In this document: positions 1-6,564 of the stretch, piece by piece
Numbering within the stretch: position 1 is the first letter of the stretch
How the letters are laid out: the number at the start of each line of letters is the position of its first letter
Origin: Caldilineaceae bacterium
GTDB lineage: Bacteria > Chloroflexota > Anaerolineae > Caldilineales > Caldilineaceae
Direction: 5' to 3'
Assembly (NCBI GenBank): GCA_024643705.1
Contig: JAHEML010000038.1
Location: 2,571 to 11,611, forward strand
DNA length: 9,041 nt
Made by a program: the position numbers and the translations under genes
The notes under the pieces: generated by a model
What the model saw: only the letters and a program-made list of their open reading frames with translations
Databases searched by the model: none
Told to the model about the DNA's origin: nothing

Positions 1-487
1 ACCGTTCCGTGGTCATATCGGCCACAAACTGGGCCTGCTTCGGCAAAGTTGTCTGAATAGCGGGCCAGCCGGCCACAGCAAAAGGCACACCCAGAATTTC
101 GGCGCTCAACCCGGCTGCGGCCACGAACATCTCACTCACGATCAGGTCGGGTTGCACGTCCTTGCCGATAGCGACCATTTCCTTCGTCGCCGCGGTAACC
201 CGCTCCACATCAAACCACTGATCCAGCGAGCGCACCATGCGTTGGCGGGCAAAATCCTGGGCCGAGTCCGTCTCGTCCCGGCGCAAGGGCGGGGGCAGAG
301 GCCAGCGCCAGCCCGTTTCGGTCATCACATGGCCGGTTATCTGATTGGCTGCCAACAACCCTTGCACCTCTTGCCCGCTAGCCCAATGTACATCGTGCCC
401 CCGGCGCGCCAGTTCGGCTCCGGTGGCAAGAAAACCACCCCAGTCCAGATGACCGACCAATGGCGCAGAAGCAAAGAGGAAGCGCAT
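1..487 (-). CDS. GT1-family (UGT/MGT-like) glycosyltransferase, N-terminal part only
   Basis: The visible part is about 162 residues from the ATG at 487; the C-terminal half lies beyond base 1. It opens with a strand and glycine loop (MRFLFASAPLVGHLDWGG), followed by a helix ending in ELARRGHDVHWASG. That is the usual first beta-alpha-beta unit of GT-B glycosyltransferases of the macrolide/UDP-glucuronosyl type, where the N-terminal lobe binds the acceptor. A later segment, PDLIVSEMFVAAAGLSAEILGVPFAVAGW, also fits the family (PDLVV.D....A..AA..LG.P). The donor-binding C-terminal domain is not in view, so sugar and acceptor cannot be predicted. The start lies 3 bases after the stop of the upstream lipoprotein gene (TGA-TCC-ATG) with no clear Shine-Dalgarno, so translation probably depends on re-initiation. 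Family assignment is fairly sure; function is open. Confidence 0.8.
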   Translation of the reverse strand, partial: MRFLFASAPLVGHLDWGGFLATGAELARRGHDVHWASGQEVQGLLAANQITGHVMTETGWRWPLPPPLRRDETDSAQDFARQRMVRSLDQWFDVERVTAATKEMVAIGKDVQPDLIVSEMFVAAAGLSAEILGVPFAVAGWPAIQTTLPKQAQFVADMTTER

Positions 488-490
488 GGA

Positions 491-2758
491 TCAACCGCAG
501 CCAGGGGTGATGCGATAGAGACCGCCACCGCCTGTGCCCACCCAAAGAGCACCATCCGGCGCAGTGGCGACTGCTTGGATGGGCCAGCCCAGCAGCACAC
601 GTTCGGCCACCAGCCGCCCGCCTGCGTTGGCAACCCGATAGAGACCAGGGTCTCGGCCATATTGGGCGTAGAATATTGTGCCGTAGGCCCAGGTGATGCC
701 AGTGGGGGCTGAGGTGTTCAGGAGTGGGAGCACGGGCGCTGTCCACCACTCCTTTTGGATACCGGCCAAGGCCATGGGAAAGCCATAATAGGGTGTGGCG
801 GATTCGTCCCCCGCGGCTGCGGCAGGGGGCAGGCTGCCGGGATCAAAGAAGTTCACCTCGTCGCCGGCTGTGCGATCGCCGGGGACATTGGTTGCGCCGT
901 TGTCGGTGAACCAGAGGCGACCCGACGGATCAGCTGTCAATCCATAGGGGTTGCGTACCCCCCGGGCTGCTGTCTGAAATACACCGATAGTACGCTCCGA
1001 TGTCAGCCGATCCACTCGCGCCCGCACAATGCGCGAGCCAAACGAGTTGCCCCCGGCAATGCTTGTCGCCAGGGATTCTGCTGGCACGTCCCCGTCACCC
1101 ACCCCAATGATCCCGTCCGAAAAGCCATCGCGCACCCCGCCTGCCGAGACGTAAAGCCAGCCGTTGACAATGGCAATGCCGTTGTTGGCGTGGAAGAGCC
1201 GCCCATCCACCGAGAAGCCTGCGGCCAACCGTTCGTATTGCCCACCATCCACAATTCGGCCTACTTCTCCGGCGCGGTTGAGGTAAAGCACCCCATTCTG
1301 CCAGACCATTCCGGTGATTCGACCCGATTCGGCCAGGATTTCGCCTAGAGGATCGTTGTCGTTGCCGGAGTAGACGGCGATCGAGCGGCTGGGGTGAAAG
1401 GCGTCGAAGAGGATATTAGGGTCTTGGGAACCGGTGGTAGGAGAATCCAGCCCCAAAAAGAGGCGTCCATCCGGGGCGAAGGCCAGGCTGGTGATCCCGC
1501 GCTGGTTATCCAGTTTGCTCTGTAGACGCTGTTCGACGCAGAAACCGCCTTGGGGGATCATCCACGGATCGTTGTCCGATGGAGAAGGCAATCCCAGTGG
1601 TGCTGCATTCAGCCCAACCCGTGGGGTTGATCCCGACGGTGCCGATGCGGCTTGCGCTGGTTGGACCGGTGCCGGTGTGGTTTGCACTGCGGGCGTGTCG
1701 GCCGTGGCTGAAGTGGCCGGTGCGGCTTGCGGTTGGGGTGCAACTTCTTCGGCGGGCACGGTGGTCAGACCAAACGGGCGTGAAATGCGGCCCCTGAGAA
1801 TTTTGTCCACATCTCCCTGGCTATCTTTCTGGGAGGCGGGCAGATAGTTGGCTATTTCACCTGCCGGTGGCGAGGCCGCGCAGCTAGCGAAGCGTACCAG
1901 GGTGCTGTTGATGAATATTTGAGTCGAATCCGTCGGTTCGTCGCAATTGTTGGCTGCCGGGTTGTAGTCGCTGTTGCCGATGCGCAGCCACAAAGATTCT
2001 TGGGCTGGTTTGGTTGGGCGTGTTTCCGGCGCGCCGGTTCGTATCCAATCGTAGATCAACCGTTTATCGGCCTTCGACAATTCGCCCACCAGCGGCATGA
2101 CTCCGGTGGAAATCTGATACCAAAGAAATGATTCGGCCGGGCTACCTGGCACAACAACCGGCCCGTGGATGCTGCCCGCCATCAACGATTCGTAGTCGGT
2201 CACCTTTAGTTCGGCGTTCTGCAGCAAGTCCCCGTGGCAGACAGCGCAGGTGTTGATCAGGATCGGTTGAATATCTTCGGTGTAGCCTACGTCGGGATAG
2301 CCGCTGCCCGGCTCCAGGCGGTTGAGCGAGAGCATAGGCTTGGTTTCACTTTGGGCGTACACTCCTTCTACACGCACGACCGTGCCTGCAGGCGCTCGGC
2401 CAACCCGACACCCATCCACGGCGGGTTGGGTGCGCACGTTTGCATTGGCCTGCATTACGGCATAGGCAGGTTGGCCATCCGCGAGACAGGCGATTGCATC
2501 CGAAAGAGCGTCGGCTGGACGGTATGCGCCCGCCCCGCCCTGGCTGTCGGGACCTGTGCGGGGCAGTAGAGGAGCCGAAACCTGCATAGCGGTTTCGGCT
2601 GTGACTGTTTCTGCTGTGGTCTGTCCAGTTACGGGTGTTGCCATTTCCACAACCAGCAGGGATTGTTCGGCACAGCCAGCCAGAATCAAGCTCAGGCCGA
2701 GAAAGAAAAGGCAAAGCCAAAACGGAATGGCTTGCACAGGGCGTGGGTTCGTTTTCAT
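491..2758 (-). CDS. Predicted lipoprotein: SH3-like + one-heme cytochrome c + PQQ-sugar-dehydrogenase-type beta-propeller
   Basis: About 755 residues from the chosen ATG. Residues 1-29 form a lipoprotein signal: basic MKTNPR, a hydrophobic stretch and lipobox LAGC, with Cys29 predicted to be lipidated. Residues 98-134 (AVMQANANVRTQP...GTVVRVEGVY) resemble a bacterial SH3-like unit. Residues 160-245 look like a planctomycete-type cytochrome c segment: heme motif CAVCH at 171-175 and a possible distal ligand in GVMPL (Met221). Residues 246-335 are unassigned. Residues 335-400 are Pro/Ala/Thr/Gln-rich linker. From about 401 to the end is a beta-propeller like soluble quinoprotein glucose/sorbosone dehydrogenases: a candidate catalytic His523 in LFHANNGIA, RNPYGL at 602-607, LWFTDNG at 615-621, GDEVNFF and YYGFP. 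Inferred role: sugar or polyol oxidation outside the membrane with electrons passed to the fused heme; substrate unknown. An in-frame ATG at 2773 is an alternative start with a GGGA 8 bases upstream. A further in-frame extension to 2902 only translates a repeat element (RAIRAIRGK) and was rejected. Confidence 0.82.
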   Translation of the reverse strand: MKTNPRPVQAIPFWLCLFFLGLSLILAGCAEQSLLVVEMATPVTGQTTAETVTAETAMQVSAPLLPRTGPDSQGGAGAYRPADALSDAIACLADGQPAYAVMQANANVRTQPAVDGCRVGRAPAGTVVRVEGVYAQSETKPMLSLNRLEPGSGYPDVGYTEDIQPILINTCAVCHGDLLQNAELKVTDYESLMAGSIHGPVVVPGSPAESFLWYQISTGVMPLVGELSKADKRLIYDWIRTGAPETRPTKPAQESLWLRIGNSDYNPAANNCDEPTDSTQIFINSTLVRFASCAASPPAGEIANYLPASQKDSQGDVDKILRGRISRPFGLTTVPAEEVAPQPQAAPATSATADTPAVQTTPAPVQPAQAASAPSGSTPRVGLNAAPLGLPSPSDNDPWMIPQGGFCVEQRLQSKLDNQRGITSLAFAPDGRLFLGLDSPTTGSQDPNILFDAFHPSRSIAVYSGNDNDPLGEILAESGRITGMVWQNGVLYLNRAGEVGRIVDGGQYERLAAGFSVDGRLFHANNGIAIVNGWLYVSAGGVRDGFSDGIIGVGDGDVPAESLATSIAGGNSFGSRIVRARVDRLTSERTIGVFQTAARGVRNPYGLTADPSGRLWFTDNGATNVPGDRTAGDEVNFFDPGSLPPAAAAGDESATPYYGFPMALAGIQKEWWTAPVLPLLNTSAPTGITWAYGTIFYAQYGRDPGLYRVANAGGRLVAERVLLGWPIQAVATAPDGALWVGTGGGGLYRITPGCG

Positions 2759-2784
2759 CCATCCTATTCCCATCGATAAAATCC

Positions 2785-2810
2785 CGGAGTCCCTGAAAAT
2801 AGGGATTCCG
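2785..2810 (-). other. Hairpin just upstream of the lipoprotein gene
   Basis: A 10-bp stem (one G-T wobble) with a 6-base loop: 2785-2794 pairs with 2801-2810, read on plus as CGGAGTCCCT-gaaaat-AGGGATTCCG. On the minus strand it is followed by GGATTTTATCG, and the candidate ATGs at 2773 and 2758 lie 11 and 26 bases further on. The short T run is too weak and too close to the start codon for a confident terminator call. A leader hairpin shielding or spacing the ribosome binding site, or a weak stop for ribF read-through, are the alternatives. Confidence 0.5.
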
Positions 2811-2837
2811 AAACCCTGGTTTGATCGAAGAACATCT

Positions 2838-2949
2838 GTAACTACCAAGCCATAGACCGGATTTTTGCCACGAATTGCACGAATTGCACGAATTTGGCTC
2901 AATCATTCGTGAAAATTCGTTGAATTCGCGGCAAAGGGTTGGTAGTTAC
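2838..2949. repeat. 112-bp palindromic element with 11-bp terminal inverted repeats (MITE/REP-like)
   Basis: The ends are a perfect inverted pair: GTAACTACCAA at 2838-2848 and TTGGTAGTTAC at 2939-2949. Inside, each arm carries TTTGCC followed by three 9-base units with a CGAATT core. On the left arm these are acgaattgc, acgaattgc and acgaattt (2870-2895). On the right arm, read on minus, they are gcgaattca, acgaatttt and cacgaatga (from 2929 downwards). The arms are therefore imperfectly complementary over most of the element and could fold into a long cruciform or RNA hairpin. No transposase is encoded. No convincing target-site duplication is visible. It lies between ribF and the lipoprotein gene, and it supplies the spurious upstream extension of the lipoprotein reading frame. 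Confidence 0.75.
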
Positions 2950-2963
2950 GATCATCTCTCAAT

Positions 2964-3947
2964 TCAATCAACCGTGTTTGAGATCGTTTCCTGATCTGTC
3001 TCCGTCTGCAGAATCGCCCGGGCTGTGATCATATCCCGTCGAATTTGGGCGATTAGACTATCCAAATGATCGAAGCGCTCTTCCCCACGTAGCCGCTGAA
3101 CAAAGGCCAATGAGAGTGTCTTTCCATAGAGATCATCGCTGTGGCCGGGCGCTGGGAAATCGAAAATATGGCACTCTACCCGGCGTTCGGTGCCGCCCAC
3201 TGTCGGGCGCATTCCGATATTGGTGACACCGGCCAGGCGTGGCGCAGTCGGCTGTTCATCGGCCCAAACCCAGGTGGCATAGACACCATCAGCCGGCAAC
3301 AATCGCTCTGGCGCAATGCTCAGATTGGCCGTGGGTATGCCAATTGTGCGCCCCCGTTGATCCCCATGCACAACTCTTCCGCTGATGGAATAGTCGCGCC
3401 CCAACATCCCCGATGCCCGTTCCACCTGACCATCGCGCAGGGCCTGTCGAATGGCATCGCTGCGTACTTCTTCGCCCCCTATGCGCACCGGCTCTACCAC
3501 ATCCAGGCTTACGCCCATCTCTTCTCCCAACTTCGCCAATACATGCAGGTTGCCTCCCCGGTTGCGCCCAAGAGCGAAATCCGGGCCGACGGTCAGACCG
3601 ATCAGACCAAGATGATGCACAAGCAACTGCAAAAAAGCGCGGGGTTCTAATTGGGCCAATTCTGGGGTGAATGGTTGGAGCACTCCCAGGTCGATACCCT
3701 GATCAGCGGCCAGTTTCAAGCGTTCTTGGGGGGTGGTTAAGAGCGCAAGCGGCAGGTGGGGGCGAAGGATCGTCAGCGGGTGGGGATCGAAGGTGAGAAG
3801 TGCTGATGACGCTGCCTGCGCGGTTGCCTGCTGGCGCAGACGCTCCAGGAGCATCTGGTGACCACGATGAAGTCCGTCAAAATTGCCAATCGTAAGAAAT
3901 GTCGGGCCGGGTAGGGTTGCTTCCCGGATGTCGCGAATGATCTGCAT
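2964..3947 (-). CDS. ribF: Bifunctional riboflavin kinase / FAD synthetase
   Basis: A 327-residue protein, a normal RibF length. It phosphorylates riboflavin to FMN and adenylylates FMN to FAD in the cytoplasm. The N-terminal FMN adenylyltransferase domain shows the nucleotidyltransferase signature TIGNFDGLHRGH (19-30), FDPHP (53-57) and a slightly divergent form of the usual SSTxIR motif, VRSDAIRQAL (161-170). The C-terminal kinase domain shows GRVVHGDQRGR followed by TIGIPTANL (190-209), GVYATWV, NIGMRPTVGG (243-252), VECHIFDF, DLYGK and the closing FDHLDSLIAQIRRD helix. The start at 3947 (MQIIRDI) matches the family. An in-frame GTG at 4013 would add 22 residues with no family resemblance, reading through the upstream tandem repeat, and was not used. 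It is the last gene of the infB cluster, about 100 bases after truB. Confidence 0.95.
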   Translation of the reverse strand: MQIIRDIREATLPGPTFLTIGNFDGLHRGHQMLLERLRQQATAQAASSALLTFDPHPLTILRPHLPLALLTTPQERLKLAADQGIDLGVLQPFTPELAQLEPRAFLQLLVHHLGLIGLTVGPDFALGRNRGGNLHVLAKLGEEMGVSLDVVEPVRIGGEEVRSDAIRQALRDGQVERASGMLGRDYSISGRVVHGDQRGRTIGIPTANLSIAPERLLPADGVYATWVWADEQPTAPRLAGVTNIGMRPTVGGTERRVECHIFDFPAPGHSDDLYGKTLSLAFVQRLRGEERFDHLDSLIAQIRRDMITARAILQTETDQETISNTVD

Positions 3948-4003
3948 TGGGGTGTAAATACCCTCGATTAATGAGCAACCGTTTCGCTGACCCATACCGG
4001 GAA

Positions 4004-4045
4004 CGGTTGCCACATAACGGTTGCTACATAACAGTCACTACATAG
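4004..4045. repeat. Three tandem 14-base units between truB and ribF
   Basis: On the plus strand the units are cggttgccacataa (4004-4017), cggttgctacataa (4018-4031, one mismatch) and the more degenerate cagtcactacatag (4032-4045). They fill most of the truB-ribF gap and sit upstream of the ribF start. No hairpin or clear promoter overlaps them. They may be a slippage-prone spacer or protein-binding sites; nothing in view decides this. Confidence 0.65.
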
Positions 4046-4049
4046 ATAT

Positions 4050-5051
4050 TTAGTCAGTAGCCGTATCAGCTAGCCATTTCTCGGCTTTGCACAACAACCC
4101 GCCACTGGCTTCGGGCGATTTTTCTAACACCCGGACAATGCCAAGCAGTTGCCCTGCTTCGTTGACTGCCTGGGCAACACTACCAACCTGGGTAACGTCA
4201 CCAACCTGGATAGAAGCAGGATCAAGCCAAACCCGTTGCCCCTGGCCCAGGCGCAGAGCAAAGGCTTCGTCGAGGACAATCCGAGGCAACAGAAGCCCTG
4301 TGCCTGGAGAAAGCAGCACAGAGTCCCATTCACCACTATTGGCCGCGTCTTGGATTGCGTCCAGGGTGTGGGCGGTTGCCACGGTGAATGGTCCGGCTGC
4401 TTCCCGCCGTAGATAGCTTAGATACCCGCCGCATCCCATCACTTCGCCCACATCGTGGGCCAGGCTGCGCACATAAAACCCAGCACTGCACCAGACCCGC
4501 AACCAAAGTTGGTTGGGTGGTTCTACCGAGAGTAGCTCCAGACGGTGAACCGTGGTTGGACGTGCATCCACGATCACTTTTTCACCCCGGCGCGCCTTGC
4601 GATGCAGGCTTTCGCCGCCCTGCTTCAGGGCCGAATAGGCTGGCGGGCGTTGCTGGATATCGCCCCGAAAGCGCTCTAGCACATGTTCCACATTGGCTGC
4701 ATTCAAGTGTGGAACCGTTTGGCGGGGCGACATTTGCCCCAACGCGTCGTAGGTATCTGTGGTTGCGCCCAGGGTGATACGGGCCGTGTACTCTTTGTCG
4801 TGGCCCTGGTAGTATTCGACCAGCCGGGTAGCCGCGCCCAGGCAGAGAACCAAGACACCCGATGCCATGGGGTCCAGGGTGCCGGTGTGGCCGATCCTGC
4901 GTTGGCGGCTCCAGCGTCGCACCCGCTGCACCACATCGTGGCTGGTGGGTAGATCAACGCCTGCCGGGTTTAATACGTCTTGGTCAAGCCCGGGCTTGTC
5001 GATCACGAGCAGGCCGTTCATCCCACCTGTTGCGGGTACATGTTTAGCCAT
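4050..5051 (-). CDS. truB: tRNA pseudouridine(55) synthase TruB
   Basis: A 333-residue enzyme that isomerises U55 in the T-loop of tRNAs. The catalytic-Asp motif GHTGTLDPMASGVL lies at 54-67, with Asp60 as nucleophile. Other family segments are KEYTARITLGATTDTYD (86-102), RPPAYSALKQGGESLHRKARRG (135-156) and GFYVRSLAHDVG (191-202), followed by a C-terminal PUA-like region. Motif I is unusual: between DKP (18-20) and TSHDVV the usual spacing is about three residues (DKPxGxTSHDVV), but here about fifteen are present (GLDQDVLNPAGVDLP). The chosen ATG at 5051 overlaps the nrnA stop by 8 bases (ATGGCTAA), implying coupling. MNGLLVIDKP from the ATG at 5021, preceded by AGGTGGG, is a plausible alternative start because many TruB proteins begin there. 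A longer start at 5075 is unlikely. Confidence 0.95.
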   Translation of the reverse strand: MAKHVPATGGMNGLLVIDKPGLDQDVLNPAGVDLPTSHDVVQRVRRWSRQRRIGHTGTLDPMASGVLVLCLGAATRLVEYYQGHDKEYTARITLGATTDTYDALGQMSPRQTVPHLNAANVEHVLERFRGDIQQRPPAYSALKQGGESLHRKARRGEKVIVDARPTTVHRLELLSVEPPNQLWLRVWCSAGFYVRSLAHDVGEVMGCGGYLSYLRREAAGPFTVATAHTLDAIQDAANSGEWDSVLLSPGTGLLLPRIVLDEAFALRLGQGQRVWLDPASIQVGDVTQVGSVAQAVNEAGQLLGIVRVLEKSPEASGGLLCKAEKWLADTATD

Positions 5052-6099
5052 GATTGGCTTGGCTGCTCTGGGCAAAGGACGACATATGCTCTCGATGGAG
5101 ACGACGCAACGCTGCCACAGCCGTCTCTACCACTGTGTCCAATGGGCTGAAGAGTGTGCATCCAGCCGCTGGCGCGTGGCCACCACCCCCAAGAGAGACA
5201 GCCACTGTGCTCACATCGAAGCCTGGATTGGCCCGAAAGCTGCATTCAACAACGGTTTGCCCGGCACTGTTGATCCGTTCGGTAAAGGTTGCGCTGATGT
5301 CTGCCTCTCGGGCCGATAGGAGAAAATTCGCCAGACCTTCCGTGTCGCGATCGGTTGCGCCCATCTGGTTGCGTTGTGTCAGGGAAAATGTGGCCCAGAT
5401 CACGCCATCCATCAATTCTGCACTGTTGAGGATCGCCCCCCACAGGCGCAAGCTTGCAAAAGTGCGCCTTTGCAGGGCGTTGGACACAACCTCTTGAATG
5501 GATGCGCCACCTTCGGTCAACTGCACAGCGGCCTGGAGGACACAGGCATCTGTGCTGGAAGTGCGAAAGCCCAGGGTGTCGGTAACAAGGCCGGTAAGCA
5601 AGGCGACCGCCAGATTCCCCGTTGCAGGCACACCCAAAGCTTCAGCCAGGTAGATGAGCATTTGGCACACAGCCGCACACCGGGGTTCCACCCAATTGAT
5701 CGTGCCAAATTCTGTGTTGGTAATGTGGTGATCGATGTTGATCAGGGGGATGTTAGCGTGATACTCTGTGCGAAAGACATCCCCCATGCGGTCCGCGCTA
5801 CCTGCGTCCATGCTGATGATGAGATCATATGTCTCCTGCACCTGAGTCACACCGACAATTGTATGAAAACCAGGTATGTAAGCAAAGTCTTCCGAGGGTT
5901 TGTCCGCCAGAGCCAGGGTAGGATTCTTGCCCAACGAGCGCAGAATCCATCCCATTCCCAGCAAGCTTCCAATGGCGTCGCCGTCGGGCGAGACATGGCT
6001 GACACAGAGAATACTCTCGGCCTGCTGGATCGCGGCACCAATGGCACTCGCTTTCCCTAAAGGCAGAAAGCGAGTGCATGCAGGATTTGGTTGGGTCAT
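5044..6099 (-). CDS. nrnA: DHH/DHHA1-family bifunctional oligoribonuclease / pAp phosphatase NrnA
   Basis: A 351-residue cytoplasmic phosphoesterase expected to degrade short RNA oligonucleotides and dephosphorylate 3'-phosphoadenosine 5'-phosphate. The metal-binding DHH motifs appear in order: HVSPDGDAIGS (35-45), Asp98 in SMDAGSADR, IDHHITNTEFG (122-132) and Asp174 in GLVTDTLGFR. The C-terminal DHHA1 substrate-binding domain ends with the glycine-rich GGGGHAPAAG (304-313). The length and placement between rbfA and truB are typical of NrnA. Its ATG overlaps the rbfA stop (ATGA, 6096-6099) and its end overlaps the truB start, so it should be translated as part of the same message. The NrnA/RecJ-like distinction rests on length and context: RecJ is much longer. 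Confidence 0.92.
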   Translation of the reverse strand: MTQPNPACTRFLPLGKASAIGAAIQQAESILCVSHVSPDGDAIGSLLGMGWILRSLGKNPTLALADKPSEDFAYIPGFHTIVGVTQVQETYDLIISMDAGSADRMGDVFRTEYHANIPLINIDHHITNTEFGTINWVEPRCAAVCQMLIYLAEALGVPATGNLAVALLTGLVTDTLGFRTSSTDACVLQAAVQLTEGGASIQEVVSNALQRRTFASLRLWGAILNSAELMDGVIWATFSLTQRNQMGATDRDTEGLANFLLSAREADISATFTERINSAGQTVVECSFRANPGFDVSTVAVSLGGGGHAPAAGCTLFSPLDTVVETAVAALRRLHREHMSSFAQSSQANHG

Positions 6100-6536
6100 G
6101 CCCCGGGCTCCTCGGCCTGTTCCTGGTGATCGACGCTGTGATCGACACTGGTTGGCTCGTTGGGCGTGTCAACCGATACTACCCGCCCTTCGCGTTCGGC
6201 TGCAATGCGACGCAGAAGTTCGTCTATACGTGCGGCCCGTTCAGGTGAATCGTCGTAGTAGAAGATCAGCTCCGGAACGACTCGCAGACCGCAGCGTTGG
6301 GCAATCTCGCGCCGCATGAATGCGCTGGCATTCTTTAGCCCGGTCAATACAGCGCGCCGCGAGACAGTTTCATCTGAGTGGGTGACGTAGATTTTGACTG
6401 TACGCAAGTCCCGGCTGACATCAAGATTTGTCACACTCACGAGTCCGAGACGGGGGTCTTCCAGCTCGTTGCCGATTAGAATCGATAGCTCCTGGTAGAG
6501 GAGTTCGGAGACACGCTCCTGTCGAATTGTACTCAT
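6096..6536 (-). CDS. rbfA: 30S ribosome-binding factor RbfA
   Basis: A 146-residue KH-fold protein that binds the 30S subunit during late 16S rRNA maturation. Recognisable family segments are RQERVSELLYQELSILI at the N-terminus, EDPRLGLVSVTNLDVSRDL (26-44), VKIYVT (47-52), LKNASAFMRREIAQRCGLRVVPELIF (67-92) and YYDDSPERAARIDELL (93-108). The tail beyond about residue 118 is acidic, variable and probably disordered. It contains a small tandem duplication, SVDHSVDH (130-137), encoded by a 12-base near-repeat. It follows infB by 28 bases. No strong Shine-Dalgarno is visible before the ATG, so translation may depend on ribosomes finishing infB. Its stop overlaps the nrnA start. Confidence 0.95.
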   Translation of the reverse strand: MSTIRQERVSELLYQELSILIGNELEDPRLGLVSVTNLDVSRDLRTVKIYVTHSDETVSRRAVLTGLKNASAFMRREIAQRCGLRVVPELIFYYDDSPERAARIDELLRRIAAEREGRVVSVDTPNEPTSVDHSVDHQEQAEEPGA

Positions 6537-6564
6537 GGCTCATTTCTGTCTTGCAGTGAAAATG

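Noticed and set aside
152..1348. Long open frames on the plus strand opposite the lipoprotein and glycosyltransferase genes
   Set aside because: They are antisense to well-supported coding sequence and their translations show no family motifs; GC-rich codon bias on the other strand explains them.
2870..2895. CRISPR-like array from the 9-base units
   Set aside because: The units are contiguous 9-mers without spacers and belong to a palindromic element; no cas gene is nearby.
2759..2902. 48-residue N-terminal extension of the lipoprotein reading frame (MSQIRAIRAIRGK...)
   Set aside because: It places a signal peptide in the middle of the protein, and its first residues are a translation of the 9-base repeats in the palindromic element. 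No ribosome binding site supports it.
2950..2957. Target-site duplication flanking the palindromic element (CATCT at 2833-2837 and 2953-2957)
   Set aside because: The right copy is offset by 3 bases from the terminal repeat and is only 5 bases long, so it could be coincidence.
3948..4013. 22-residue extension of RibF from a GTG
   Set aside because: The added residues have no family resemblance and read through the 14-base tandem repeat; MQIIRDI at 3947 is the usual RibF start.
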